DNA from: Oncomelania hupensis
Taxonomy: Eukaryota > Mollusca > Gastropoda > Littorinimorpha > Pomatiopsidae
Length of the DNA: 64,000 nucleotides
Reading direction: 5' to 3'
NCBI GenBank assembly: GCA_036898135.1
Contig: CM072527.1
Coordinates: 35,420,213-35,484,212, forward strand
Part shown: in pieces, positions 11,168-23,209 of the stretch
Numbering within the stretch: position 1 is the first letter of the stretch
Layout of the letters: each line of letters begins with the position of its first letter
The notes under the pieces: model-generated
Databases searched by the model: none
Told to the model about the DNA's origin: nothing
What the model saw: the letters and a program-made list of their open reading frames with translations, nothing else
Translations under genes and position numbers: made by a program

Positions 11168-11632
11168 ATCCTATCCTATCCTATCCCGTAACTCAAAAGT
11201 CGTTGGGGCACCATAACTGATTGCTTAACCAGCGTACTCTATCTTTCTCTGTCCTCACAACCGTCACGGCTTCGCTCAGTGTCAAGCTAGTCCATTCTCG
11301 AATGTTGTCCTCCCACCTCTTTTTTTGTCTCCCTCTTCTTCTTCCTCCTTGCACCGTACCTTGCAGGATGATCTTTGCAAAGCCTGATGTTCTAATGACG
11401 TGGCTAAACCATCGGAGTTTCCGTTTTTTCACCACTGCGAGTATGTTTTAGTGTTGTGCAGTGGCTTGTGTGATGGGTGATGTGCTGGGTATAGGAAATG
11501 CCCAGAAGTCTTCTGTAGCACCTCATCTCCGTGCTTTATATTCTTCGTTGTAGGTCTGTTGTGAGGGTCGATGTTTCGCAAGCGTATAGGAAGATGGAGA
11601 AGACAACGGAGCGCACCAGCCTTACCTTGTTT
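11168..11632 (-). pseudogene. RTE-like LINE 3' fragment
   Basis: On the minus strand this carries the same C-terminal region as the 26 kb LINE: YACETSTLTTDLQRRI, RKLRWFSHV, and RGRQKKRWEDNIREW. It ends in the (GGATA)n tail at 11168-11185. It holds substitutions and frame breaks, for instance near 11440-11470 where a few bases are missing. It is a dead 5'-truncated copy, more diverged than the 4.3 kb copy. Confidence 0.85.
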
Positions 11633-12389
11633 GACAAAGAACGCACAAAAAACACAAACATAAATTTAGTGATAGTATGCGCTTCAGGATATGAATTAGG
11701 TATCAAAACTGAGATGGAGGTGGGTTGGGGGCGTGGGAGAGAGGAGGTTAAGGTGGGGGAGGTTAGAATCCATAAGATGCATATTGCCAAATTGCCTCCA
11801 TCTGTCTCCGTGGGCGACGGCGTATCTTGCAATCAAAGGGAACCAGGCAAAGGACTTTGCGCAGCGCAAACACGGAAATCGTTGGACATCCCTTCACACG
11901 CTATCCGCTCTTCCTCTCAGTTTAGGAACACTCCTTAGCAAGCACTCCACTCTTTCCTGAAGAGACATCGTTTACCCCATCTCCCTCTTCCTCTCCGCTC
12001 GCTTCCCCTCTCCCTCCTCTCTCCCCCCACCCCCTTTCTTCCCTCTGCTCCTCTTTCTCATCAAACCATGTCGTCACTGCAACTATACCTCTCAAACTTA
12101 CAGCCTAAGAACGGACACGCACACCCCTAGCGCATCTACATCGCTCTTCCTTCCACTGTGGTGCCCAAACGTTCAGCCCCTCTGTTCCTTCCACGTTTGC
12201 CCAGTTCAAGAAAGTGCGGACAAGAAATAAAACGTGCGAGTTGGAATTACCCCCAGACGTCGCCAGAGCAACAATTAAAAAGTTTTGCCTATGTATTTCT
12301 GCTCTTTCTCTTTCTTTTTCTTCCTGCATTTAGGTAGCTCTCTACCCCGCCACACACCAGCCCATTTCCCCATCAGCATCAGAGTTTCT
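11633..12389. other. no confirmed gene; possible decayed ORF
   Basis: A C/T-rich tract lies at 11970-12060. The segment 11800-11990 reads, across frame breaks, like the tail of a LINE RT (a short Ser-rich segment followed by RNTP and Phe-Leu-Lys-Arg), but too weakly to call. Confidence 0.3.
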
Positions 12390-12559
12390 TCTACTATTGC
12401 TGCTGCTGTTACCGGTACTACTGCAGCTATTACTACTACTGCTGATGTAATTACTACTACTGCTGCTATTATACTACTGCTATTACTATTGCTGCTGCTA
12501 TTATTACTAATTGCTGCGTTTATTACTACTGCTGCTATTAATTCTGCTGCTGCTGCTGC

Positions 12560-12592
<33 letters not shown>

Positions 12593-12680
12593 TGCTATTA
12601 TTGCTGCTGCTGCTTCGATTCTACTATTTCTGCTATTACTACTACTAATGCAAAACTACTGCTGCTGCTATTACTATTAC
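12390..12680. repeat. degenerate (CTA/ATT/GCT)n tract
   Basis: Imperfect trinucleotide DNA in which CTA, GCT and ATT runs interchange. Open frames across it give Leu/Ile/Ala runs and are not genes. Confidence 0.85.
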
Positions 12681-15092
12681 ATGTAGTACTAAAACTACTA
12701 CTTTGTTTTCCTTTCGCCTTAAAAATGTTATCATCATCATTATCATCACCATCATTATCTTCTTTTCTCGTCCTCATTTTTTTGGCCTTCGTTCTTCTCT
12801 TTCCTTCCTCAGGTTCTTGTCTTTGTTTTATTTTCTCTCTTTGTCTTTATTCTTTGTCTCGTTCTCCTCCTTCTTCCTTCACATGCTCTTCTTCTACTTC
12901 AAATGACGCCACAAAGAAGAAACCTAATTATGACACAGAATCAAAGAAGACGCTAGGATGAAAGCTTGCGCAAAATTACCTTTTCCCTGTACACGTATCG
13001 TCTAATTAACGTCATGATGTTAACCTCTCTCTCTCTCTCTCCCTCTCCCTCCCTCCCTCTCTCTCTCTCACTTCCTTTCTCACTTCCTTTCTTTTCTTCA
13101 GCAGACTAAAGCCTAGGTCTGGCGGCGAACATTTTGATTGCAATCATAGTAGACTATCAACCAGTCATCCCAGTCAAATCAGTTCGCAGCGTGATTTGCG
13201 ATGATTTCCCACGTTTAGAACATGCCCTAATTTCGACGAACTGATTGCGAGTCATTCAGCACAGAAACCAATGGAAACGCGCTATTTTGATCACGTGATC
13301 TTGCGATAATAGCTAATAACTCTACGACCGGCCCTTGTGAAAAATACCTGTGAAATACTACGAATTATACAGTCACACTAATGTGTATGTGATATCATCT
13401 TTTTATCTGAATTACCATGCCATTTTATACTTTCTTTCTAAAAAATATTTTTCGTCTTCAAAGACTCGGTGGCACATTTTGGCAATTTTCTCTTCTTTTT
13501 TTTAATTTAAAAAAATGTAATGACCCTCATGTTATAGAAAAGGTTTACTTACAGTACTGAACACTTGATGATCAAGTGGTAGAAAGAATTACAACCCGGC
13601 GTTCCTAATGAACTTCAAAGTCTAAGGCATTGCTATAGTGTCAGCTTTGGCGGGAAATCTTTCTTTGGGAACAAAGAGTTATCATTCTTTCTCTTACAAA
13701 TGTACCCCCAAATGTTGCTGTTAAAACACCATTCTTAAGCCGCACCTGACAATTCATCGACACATAAAAGTTTGTTTTTTTAAATATATATAACTATTAC
13801 CACGTACTTCCTTTCTTCTAGACTGAAACTTTTCTGGAGATTTTTAAAAAGTTCAATGAAAGTGGTTCGACATTGTATCTAGCTCAGCTCATACTTTTCC
13901 AGCCAAGCCTGTGTCCTTTACCGTTGTTTATCACAATAAATTTTTTAACTTTAATCTGGCTAGTGGCGGTGACAGAGTGGTTCAAACTGATGGCCCGAAC
14001 TTGTTGCATTTTAAATAAAATATTTTTTTCACTTAACAAATATCAACCAGTCATCAGCACCGTAGTACTTAAGTGTCCGCCTTTTGCTGCTCTCAAAGGT
14101 AAAGTCAATCCCGACTCCATTACTCCTACTTTTCTCCTCTCCAGACTCGCGCGAGCTGCGGAAGGATAGTGACGATTTAAGAAGTAGTGCCGTGACGGCC
14201 AAGCCGTTTAACCGCAAAAGCCGTCCGCGATTAATGGCGGTTTACGCGGGTCCTTGTCCATCAGCGGTTCGATTCCGTCTCTCATTAGGCAGATTGATCT
14301 CTCATCCCTTCCAGCCCTATGTCTAGACAATGAAGGACGGCTCCACGGAAACTCTGCCACGCCCGTCTTTTTGTCCAAACAAATGTGGCCTGCTTTTACT
14401 CTTGAACTGTTTATAAGGACGCGTGCTTCCTTAAAATTACTCGTATCCACAGACACGGTTACATACGTTGGCCGATGTCCACACGCGCACAAACACACTC
14501 AAACACAAACACACGTACACACACACGCGTGCGCACGCGTACATATGCACATATCACCCCCTCCCTTCTCCTTGCCGCCACACACACATAGAGAGAAATC
14601 TTCTCCTCCCCTTGCTGCTACACGCTTACCAAGAAATTCCCAGCTTCCCCCTCCCCTCTAACACACACAAACACATATCTCCTTCTACACAGACTGATGT
14701 GAATACCACTCACGTAAGGTCAAAATCCCATTGTGCATAACGAAGTCTACAAAGACCATAGTAAGGACTCAGTCACACTTGAGCTCTCTGTCTAGACTGG
14801 AGCTAAGGGGGGATCTACAGTCTGACCACACAGTCATCTTGATACCCTGCTTATCTTTCCATGAAGACCTGGCTGAGCATTTTCAACACGGCCTTCGCCG
14901 AAATAAAATACTGCCAAAGTGAAATGACGTTAAGAAAAACAAACAAACAATCCCGATGAAGATACAGTCACACAACGGCGTCACACTACCAGAATATTCA
15001 TATCGAAGCTTCTTCTTCTTCTTCTACTTCTTCTATCCTATCAGCTTTGGTTATCTAGATCTTCTTTCTTGTTATTTTTCCTGTTTTACACC
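12681..15092. other. no recognisable gene
   Basis: Contains a pyrimidine-rich patch (12720-12900), a CT patch (13027-13082) and a CA/CG-rich patch (14490-14560). A lone box-B-like motif (GGTTCGATTCC at 14266-14276) has no box A at tRNA distance. No supported coding sequence. Confidence 0.5.
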
Positions 15093-15192
15093 TTCTTCTT
15101 CTTCTTCTTCTTCTTCTTCTTCTTCTTCTCTCTCATACAAACACACACACACACGCCGTGAGACAGAGAGACGGGCAGACAGACAGAGAAAT

Positions 15193-15270
<78 letters not shown>
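15093..15270. repeat. (TTC)n and (GA)n microsatellites
   Basis: About 39 bp of TTC (15093-15131), then an AC/AGAC-rich link, then about 78 bp of GA (15193-15270). Confidence 0.93.
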
Positions 15271-15271
<1 letters not shown>

Positions 15272-16354
15272 CCAAATAAACAGCGCTCAGTAGAAAAGTC
15301 AGAGCATTTGAGGCGAAAGTAGGAAGCAGGACAGTTTTAATGCCGCCAACACTTGGTTTTCTGTGCCATTTGTGTCACATTATGGATTCAACTCGGTTGT
15401 AACACACACCAAACCCTCTCCAAGTGAACAACACTATTCAAGCCGAAGAAAGCGTCACAACATTGGCGGCGTGAGCAGGAGAGTTATAACGTCGCCGTCA
15501 CCGCTTCCTGTGCCCGTGCCGTCACAAGATGGAACAATTCTACTGGAGGCTGGCGTGTGTAATTGTCTGAACCTGAAAGGAAAGATATGCACGGTCTGTT
15601 GTTTTTCCAGCACAAAGAAAGAAGGAAAAAAAGAAGGAAGAAAAGGGAGATCGGAAAAAGAAGAACATCAAGAACATAAAATATGAAAAAGGGCGGGAAA
15701 GGGGGAGAAAGACATTATTGTATTAATCTCAATGGAAAACGGAAGGCATTTACTGAGATTTTGAAACCCTAAATCCCGTGTTGTGTTCTTTATCTTCTCC
15801 CCCTCCCCATTGTGTTTCTCTGTCTGTCTCTCTTTCTCTTTTTCTTTCTTTCTTCACCTCAGTATTTTCACCATGATCCAAATATTGGTGACACACTGTT
15901 CGTGGAAGCAGATTTTCACAGGTTTTGGGGACAGCTTTTCACAGCCACACTAATTTCTAGTAAACATTCTCCTATATTATATAAAATCCATTCGAAGTAC
16001 AAACATGTGTATGCTCCATCGGCAGAATTAGCTTGGCTCTCCAGATCTAGGTTACCCTTATGTGGTCTTAGTACTCCCCTCCACCGTTATTAGCCTTACC
16101 CTTCATCACAAGGTCTGGAAAACGTGTGTGATCTTCTGAAAATCTAGACTGGCCTGAAGAAGACTCGAGAGGTCACGAAGTGAGCTCTTGCTGATCCGAG
16201 TGTGTCCTCTCTGCCCCGATCCCCATTCATTATCGACCACTTCTCGTCCCAATGATCGATCACTCCAGACTGTTACTCTGAAGGCTTCGATCTGTCACAT
16301 CCATCTAGTCTGACTGCCAGACCGTTTGTTGCTCTCGACCCTTGTTTTGCTCTT
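15271..16354. other. no recognisable gene
   Basis: No ORF with family resemblance and no repeat shared within the window that I could identify. Short CT-rich and GAAA-rich patches only. Confidence 0.5.
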
Positions 16355-17440
16355 GGTAGTGGACCCGTAGTGTAATGAAATGGGGATGACTGCTTACTAA
16401 AATGGCGATTTCTACAACTGCGCAGTTCCGTTCCTTCCAAGTTTGTTTTCCTTACAGCTGAGTTGTTCAATAACCTTTTGCTCTTTCTGTAGTTTAAATT
16501 GCTCTTTGCTGTGGGTCCCAATTGTAATGAAAATGGGGCTGATGCTTACTGATTCCTACAACTGCGCAGTTCCCTTCCAAATTTATTTTTCCCCTCCAGC
16601 TGAGTTTTTCAATAGCCCTTTCCTCTTTTTTTCCTTTGAATTTGTTTAATTGCTCTTGTTGCGGGCCCGTATTGTAACGAAAATGGGGCGGATTGTTTAC
16701 TAACAGGTGATTTCTAAAGGTGCGCACTTCCGTACCTTCCAAGTTTGTTTTTACCACACAGCTGAGTTTTCCAATAAACTTTTCCTCTTGTTCTCTGTTG
16801 TGGTCCCACACTGGAAAGAAAATAAGATGGATGCTGATTTCTGAAACTGCGCAGTTCCAATTTAGTTTTCCCCTACAGCTGAGTCTTTTAATAACATTGT
16901 TCTCCTTTTTTATTTTTTAAATTGCTCTATGTTGTTAATGAAAACAGGGCGAATTGTTTACTGAACTTGTGATTTCTAAAACTGTGCAGTTCGGTACCTT
17001 CCAATTGTGTATTCCTTTACTTTATATATATATATATATATATCCTCTCCTTTTTTAAAATTGCTCTTTGTTGTGGGCCCGCATTGTAAAGAAAATAAGG
17101 ACGGGATTATTTACTAGCTGGTGATTTATAAAAACTGCGCAGTTCCTTCCCAATTTGTTTTTCCCTACAGTTGATGTTTTTGTTTCAATAAATATTTGGT
17201 CTTCTTTGTTACAGACGTGTTGGCTTGTTTGTTGGAGAGACTTGCTGGTGCTTTTCTTCAACTGCGCAGTTCCTAACAAGTGTTTTATACAGTTTGAGAT
17301 TTTTCACGGGCTGTTTTTTTTTTTGTACAGCAATTTCTTAGCTTTGTAGATTTGACCTTTTTGGGGGTTGGGCAGACTACTGGTGAATTTGTTTAAAACT
17401 ACGTAGTTGTTGTTTCCCCACAGAATTGTTGTTTTCAAGA
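16355..17440. repeat. degenerate ~140-bp tandem repeat with conserved 12-bp palindrome
   Basis: Eight units are spaced 127-158 bp apart. Each is centred on AACTGCGCAGTT or a variant: 16416, 16560, 16718 (core GTGCGCAC), 16845, 16980 (AACTGTGCAGTT), 17133, 17260 and 17397 (AACTACGTAGTT). Around it, units share CCTTCCAAGTTTGTTTTTCC, CAGCTGAGTTTTTCAATA, TTGCTCTTTGTTGTGGG and GTAATGAAAATGGGGC. Flanking DNA is strongly diverged while the palindrome stays self-complementary in six of eight units. A TA repeat at 17025-17042 interrupts one unit. Confidence 0.8.
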
Positions 17441-18163
17441 GTTTATTATTCTCTTTTACTAATATGGTTCTTTATTTCTTTTCTTTTTTTTAAAGAGGGG
17501 TGAAGTTGTTGAGGGGGAAGTTTAATGGAGTGGGGAAGGGTTTGAGGGTGATGGGGAGTCAGGTTGATAGCTCCCCGTTCGTTGGGCAGACTGCTAGTGA
17601 GCAGTGCACGGTCGCCTTCTTTTAATGATAGATTGTACCTTTAGCTCCTCCTCCCTACCATGTCCTCCTGTACCACCCCCACGTCCCTACCACCCTCATC
17701 CCTACAGAAATAAGCTGTTACAAGACGCTCTCCCCCACACCCGCCCAAAACTACCCTTCACTTCACACATTTACGGTGCTGTTTCGTCTTTGCTCTCCTA
17801 GAAGTGTTTTCCTTCAAGGCTGTTTACTCAAAACATGAAAGGATCTCCTCCCTAACATCGTCGACTTCGCTTAATTGCAAATTGCACAAACGCTAATAGA
17901 ATTCCCTCCCCACCCCTTCACACAGAGTGAGGTGGTGGTTGCTTTATATTGTATTCCGCTACGAGTTTTTGTTTTGTTTTGTTTTGTATTTTGTATTTTG
18001 CAATAATTCTTTTTTTTCTGCAACTCTGTTTATAACTTTGCCGAAGAGCATGGGAAAGGCCATTCATGTCCGGTATTCACTTCATTACCCACGGTACTTA
18101 CAATATACCCACCCCTCTCTCCTCGGAAAACTACGCTGATGCCTTACCTTTTGCTCTCCTATT
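17441..18163. other. no recognisable gene
   Basis: T-rich then C/T-rich DNA. A GGGCAGACT motif at about 17370 recurs at 17583, possibly a further trace of the preceding array. No gene supported. Confidence 0.45.
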
Positions 18164-18226
18164 ACTTTCTGTTAGTGTTTTTTTCAACATATCTACTTAC
18201 TTAGTGTCCGCAGAAACACTCCTATT
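18164..18226. repeat. first unit of 62-bp tandem array (5' of LTR element)
   Basis: One unit (ACTTTCTGTTAGTG to AAACACTCCTATT) of the array that resumes at 25499. The LTR element inserted at the unit boundary. Its target duplication CTATT is at 18222-18226 and again at 25494-25498. Confidence 0.9.
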
Positions 18227-19760
18227 TGTCATAAATTGGCTAGTTTTAACTCTGCTTGTTGACTATTTAGCCATGTGTAGTCTTTGTAACAGTAGAGAAG
18301 TTAGACTATAACACAGCAGCAATTAAGATTACACAGCAGGCCACACACGGCGAGCGAACCACCCACGCCGTGCAGTGACTCAACACTTGAGTTTTGAATC
18401 GGACCGTTTTAACCAATCAGAGCAGGCTCAGTGGGTAGAGCAGTTTTGACTGTGTCAGATCTTAGCGCAGTTTGAATCAGTCGTGTGTGAGAAGAGGAAG
18501 AAGTAACATCTACTACTTAGCTAGCAGAGAATCTCTTCACTCATAGACCAGGAAGCAGGACTTAGAAATCTTAGAATTCTCTCAAGTCATTACGGGCCTG
18601 AACTTGTCAAACAGGTAAATGAACACCCTTCTGTTTCATCGTGATATATTTGTATTATTGTTGAAATTATGTTTGTGGAATTTGCTATGCATAAATGTGA
18701 ATTATTAATCCGAATTTGCCGTACCACGTGGAAGAGCCGAGCACGAGGCGAAACACGACCGGTTGCGCCGCCATGTTGTATCCCGTACGGAACCACTGTT
18801 GTTTAACTTATATGTATGTTTGCAGACCAGTGGCTGTACCACTGAATGTTTATATTATTATTAATTCTGTATGTGTATAGTTAGACACGATTGATATTTA
18901 TGTATGTATAGGAATTTAGAGTGAGATTCCAGTGGAACCCGGAAGTAGCAGAATGTTCGTCGCTTATGTATAGAGATGTGGAGCTATCACTGAGGGCTAC
19001 TTTGGCTTTCAGTGAGACGCTCTGCACAAACCGATTATTCAGGGTTGTGCAGAATTTCGTCTCTTATATTACAGACGAGCAGGCGAGCTATCCCGAGCTA
19101 TCCCGAGCTATCCCCACTCCACAGAAACGACCAGTTGGTTGAGGAGACTCTACCGCACAAGACGGAAAGAGCTGCCTTGAAAGACACCCTGTCAGACCCC
19201 ACAGCGTGGCAAGGGAACCCAACTACACAACTACAAAGGTGTACCAGAAGCTACCTCACAGAAGGACTTCGACCGCACCATAAGAAAGTTAAGTGTACCC
19301 CCAGAAGTGCACTTAAACTGATCATAACAGGACCATAGTAGTCCAACTATTCAGAAACTGTAAAACGGACCACAGTAGTCCAAATCTACATGAAATATAC
19401 TAGCAAAGTGCCCGAGGAAGAAAATAACAGCTGCCTAGACTATCAGCGATCGAACTATTAGCAGTGACTGAGACATTTTAAGTTAGATTAGTACTTAGAG
19501 AACCTTGTATAGAGTAGAAGAAATAAATGTGTGATTTTAACTGTTATCAAGTGGCTGGACTACATATGATTCATAGCCGTGTGAAAGCTAGTGTGACAGT
19601 ATCTTTTACCATTTTTCTATCTACCCCAACCTTAACACAGAACGAGCTAAACAAATAAATTTATTAAAGTAATTCATAGGGTGACTTACTAGCAGTCCCC
19701 ACCGAATAAACGTGAGGGTCCATAATTCCATTGTGCAGAGCCCATAAACCCCACGTGACA
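18227..19760 (+). repeat. 5' LTR of copy 1
   Basis: 1534 bp with TG...CA ends. Compared with the 3' LTR at 23952 it lacks 8 bp (TTTCTGTA) near 19624 and has about three base differences. It contains a 10-bp GAGCTATCCC motif repeated in tandem near 19083-19112. Transcription should start here; I cannot assign a TATA box or start site with confidence. Confidence 0.95.
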
Positions 19761-19785
19761 CTTTAATTGGCGAGCCTAGCTAGGA
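19761..19785 (+). promoter_or_regulatory. putative primer-binding region
   Basis: DNA directly downstream of the 5' LTR contains TGGCGAGCCTAGC six bases after the LTR end. The same sequence is present next to the 5' LTR of copy 2. The TGG start fits pairing with a tRNA CCA end. The primer tRNA is not identified. Confidence 0.5.
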
Positions 19786-20128
19786 TCTGTGTATAATAGG
19801 AATTGGGTATAACCGGACCTAAGTACAATAAAATTAGATAACAGTAGGAGTAGTAGAATAACTTAGAATAGTGGTAACAAGGACTGATCAGTTGGGTGCA
19901 CTATTCTTTAGTTAAAAACTTTGTTGCTTCAAATATTTTTGTGTCTGTATGTTGCATTGTTCTATTGCAGGTTTTGCTTAAGTAACTGTTGTATGCCATT
20001 TGACTCTTGTTTTATTCTATTATCGATTACGAATTTGATTGTCTTTGCATTGTTGTTATTGACTTGCAATATTGCTAGTGTTTTGGTATTCCACGTGATT
20101 CAGAGGTTGTTCATAGACACGTTTGGCA

Positions 20129-23100
20129 ATGTCGGACCCAGTGGCCTTGAGATTGCGCTTCAAGGAATTAGGGGAAGCTTTACACTTAGCAGGGGGAGAC
20201 CTAATTGCGTATATAAATGCAGAGGTAGAGAAACAGGAGGCTAAGGCAGAGAGAGCAGCAGAGAGAGAGGCGAAGAAACTCGAAGCGGCAGAGAGAGCTG
20301 CAGAGAGAGAACAGAAAAAAGCAGAACTAGAAGCAGAGCAGAAGAAGCTAGCATTAGAAGCAGAACAGAAGAAGCTCGAAGCAGAACAGAGAAAAGCAGA
20401 GTTAGAAGCAGAGCAAAAGAAAGCAGAGTTAGAAGCAGCAAGAGAACAGAAGAAATTAGAATTAGAAGGAGAACAGAAGAAGGCAGCATTAGCCGCAGAG
20501 AGAGATGCAGAAGTTAGGAGATGGGAGTATGAGAGGGCAGAAAAAGAAAAAGAGAGGGCGGAAAAAGAAAAAGAGAGGGAAGAAAAGGAAAAAGAAAGAC
20601 AGCATGAGTTAGAGCTAAGAAGATTGGGATCAGGAGCTTCAAGTTCTTCCTCAACCCCTTCCCACTCAGATCAGCTAGAGGTAGCATCCAACCCTGTACA
20701 AGGAATGTCATTTCCACTGGGAACATTCAATGAGAGAGAAGAAGGTCTAGATCTCTATCTGACTAGGTTTGAGCGTCTAGCAACAGAGTACAAACTAGAT
20801 CCCACGCATTGGTCTTTTAAGCTTAGTCAAGGGCTTAGAGGAAAGGCTTATGACATCTACAGTAAGCTACCGACTGACAGAGTGACTGACTATCACAAAG
20901 TAAAAGAGGCACTCCTAACGGGATTCGAACTAACAGGAGAATGCTACCGGCAAAAATTCCGCACCAACCGGAGAGTGAAAGGAGAGAGCTATGCGCAGTT
21001 CGCGGATCGGTTGTCCACAACGCTGGATAAGTGGATTAGCCAGTCAGCCACGGCTAAGACGTATGATGGACTGACAGAACTGTTAGTATGGGAGCAGCTA
21101 CGGGAAACCATGACCCCCGAGCTGAGGACATTCTCAGTAGAGCAGGGCGCGGAAAGACTGGAAGATCTGGTCAAGGTCGCAGATAGGTACGTGGCCGCCC
21201 ACGGAGAAGCCAAGAGCTTCAGGCGAGACCTAAAGCCTAACGGGAAAGAGGCACAGAAACGAAGCCCTAACCGGGAAGAGCGCACCGCGAATAAGCCGAA
21301 TAACCCCAGACCTGGGCAAAATAAAGGACCCAACACGGAATTCGGGAAAAGAGGTCCTGCAGAACAGAGACGGTATTGTTCGTTCTGCAACAGAAACAAT
21401 CACTCCACCGCAGAATGTTTCAAGTTGGCCGCACAACGTAGGGAAGAGCGCGAAAGCCGGCCAGCGCACAGAGTTCTAACTCAAAATAGCGGTAACAAGC
21501 CACACACGATCGGAGATCACCCATCGGTGACAGACACGGTCAAGGTCAACGGAAAAGAAGCGAACTGTCTGTATGACACAGGTCTATCATACGACGCGAT
21601 AGTTAGCGAATCTCTTGTATCGCGCGCGGACTTGACAGACAAGACAGTCGACTTACAAGGAGCAGACTTGACGAAACCGACGACTACTTGCCCAATAGCT
21701 TGGATCGAAGTAGAGAGTAGGTACGTCACAGGACGAATCCAAGCAGCTGTTTTACAGAAACCCCTGTATGATCTAGTGCTAGGTTGTAGGTATGTGTTCT
21801 TAGGCACGCCCCCTAAAACTGTAGAGATAGCTGCAGTGCAAACCAGGGCCCAAGCTAAAACCCAACCACCCCAGCCCGAGTTCGCTCCGAATCCAGGACT
21901 CGAAGAGATCAAAACAGCACAGAAAGAAGACACCTCGATCGCGAAGTGCTTCCAGAAGCTACCCAAGGCGCACACACCCCCGCACAAGGGAGACTTCTAC
22001 ATGGAAGAGGGAGTTCTACATCGACAAGGAGATGGAGATCACACCCAACTAGTACTACCAGCCACCCTTCGAGCCCAAGTACTAGAACTAGGCCACAGCA
22101 TGCCACTCAGCGGACACATGGGAATTGGAGCCACAGTGCAGAGAATCAGCGCACACTACTATTGGCCAGGAATCACGGAGGATGTCAAGCGCTACGTGAA
22201 ATCTTGCCACCAATGTCAACGATATTCCCCGCGACATCACACCGTACCAGTTACCTTAGGACCATCGGTAGTAGTCGGCGTGCCATTCCAGCAAGTCTCA
22301 GTAGACATAGTAGGACCACTACCCATGACCAAGAAGCGGAACAGATTTCTACTCACACTCGTCGACGCATGTACGATGTGGTGCGAAGCAGTCCCGTTGC
22401 CAGCGATCGACACTAAGAAGATTGCAGATGCACTCATCGCCATCTTTACCAGAGTCGGATTCCCGGACAGCATTAGAACGGACAACGGATCTCAGTTCAC
22501 CGGCCGCCTGATGCAAGACGTGTTCGAGTTGATACAAGTTCATCACATTCGCACACCACCATACCACCCAGCCAGCAACGGACAAGTAGAAAGACTGAAT
22601 GGAACCCTTCTCACCATACTCAGGAAAGTCGCCGACGACAATCCAGAAGCGTGGGACACCTACGTGAATGCGGCACTGCTCGCATACAGAGAAACGCCCC
22701 ATGCAGCCACAGGCTACACCCCGTCAACATTGCTATTCGGCAGACCTCTAGCCGGACCGCTAGAAGCCCTACGCAGAAGTTGGACGGAAGCCAAGATAGA
22801 CGACACACCAAGAGGTGCCACCAAGTACGTCGCAGACCTGCAGGAAACCCTCAAAGCAACGTGGAAGAAAGCTGGTGAAGCACTGAAGAAGGCAAGAGCC
22901 CGTCAGGCGAAGTACTACAACCGCCACGCGAAGGACCGAGAACTGCAAGTCGGCGATCAAGTGCTACTCTTACTTCCAAGTGGAACCAACAAGCTGGACA
23001 TCGCTTGGAGAGGACCGTACCGGGTGACTGCCAAAGAAATCCAAGACAGTCTACCAAGTAGAGGTGAACGGGAGAGCCCGATACCACCACATCAATCGCC

Positions 23101-23209
23101 TCAAGAAATACACGGACCGACCAGCGACCCCCGGCACACACACATGGATGGCCATCGCCATCGCGGAAGAAGTTCATCCGCAACTACGACAACACCGCCG
23201 TACCACTGA
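20129..23209 (+). CDS. gag-pol: Gag-protease-integrase polyprotein of copy 1
   Basis: The first ATG is at 20129 (Met-Ser-Asp-Pro). Residues about 30-165 are a highly charged Glu/Lys/Ala coiled coil. Gag capsid-like sequence follows (LYLTRFERLATEY). A CX2CX4HX4C zinc knuckle lies near residue 415 (CSFCNRNNHSTAEC). A retropepsin-like segment has LYDTG near 481 and LVLGCRY further on. Integrase starts with an HHCC zinc-binding region (GHxxxxSGH, CHQC) at about 650-697. Its DD35E core has VDIVGP near 724, RTDNGSQF near 784 and NGQVERLN near 820, with exactly 35 residues between the second Asp and the Glu. A GPY/F-type module (RGPYRV) lies near 963. One extra A at about 23033, absent from copy 2, shifts the frame, so the last ~55 residues are aberrant. 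There is no RT between protease and integrase. Encoded steps are particle assembly, maturation and integration. Confidence 0.9.
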   Translation: MSDPVALRLRFKELGEALHLAGGDLIAYINAEVEKQEAKAERAAEREAKKLEAAERAAEREQKKAELEAEQKKLALEAEQKKLEAEQRKAELEAEQKKAELEAAREQKKLELEGEQKKAALAAERDAEVRRWEYERAEKEKERAEKEKEREEKEKERQHELELRRLGSGASSSSSTPSHSDQLEVASNPVQGMSFPLGTFNEREEGLDLYLTRFERLATEYKLDPTHWSFKLSQGLRGKAYDIYSKLPTDRVTDYHKVKEALLTGFELTGECYRQKFRTNRRVKGESYAQFADRLSTTLDKWISQSATAKTYDGLTELLVWEQLRETMTPELRTFSVEQGAERLEDLVKVADRYVAAHGEAKSFRRDLKPNGKEAQKRSPNREERTANKPNNPRPGQNKGPNTEFGKRGPAEQRRYCSFCNRNNHSTAECFKLAAQRREERESRPAHRVLTQNSGNKPHTIGDHPSVTDTVKVNGKEANCLYDTGLSYDAIVSESLVSRADLTDKTVDLQGADLTKPTTTCPIAWIEVESRYVTGRIQAAVLQKPLYDLVLGCRYVFLGTPPKTVEIAAVQTRAQAKTQPPQPEFAPNPGLEEIKTAQKEDTSIAKCFQKLPKAHTPPHKGDFYMEEGVLHRQGDGDHTQLVLPATLRAQVLELGHSMPLSGHMGIGATVQRISAHYYWPGITEDVKRYVKSCHQCQRYSPRHHTVPVTLGPSVVVGVPFQQVSVDIVGPLPMTKKRNRFLLTLVDACTMWCEAVPLPAIDTKKIADALIAIFTRVGFPDSIRTDNGSQFTGRLMQDVFELIQVHHIRTPPYHPASNGQVERLNGTLLTILRKVADDNPEAWDTYVNAALLAYRETPHAATGYTPSTLLFGRPLAGPLEALRRSWTEAKIDDTPRGATKYVADLQETLKATWKKAGEALKKARARQAKYYNRHAKDRELQVGDQVLLLLPSGTNKLDIAWRGPYRVTAKEIQDSLPSRGERESPIPPHQSPQEIHGPTSDPRHTHMDGHRHRGRSSSATTTTPPYH

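Noticed and set aside
11800..12290. Possible RT C-terminus across frame breaks
   Set aside because: Only a few scattered residues match a LINE tail; too weak to annotate.
14254..14330. Box-B-like GGTTCGATTCC as a tRNA gene or SINE
   Set aside because: No box A at the right distance and no acceptor stem; single motif only.
20241..23183. Many minus-strand ORFs opposite the Gag-Pol frame
   Set aside because: Antisense shadows of the GC-rich coding strand; the same shadows appear opposite copy 2.
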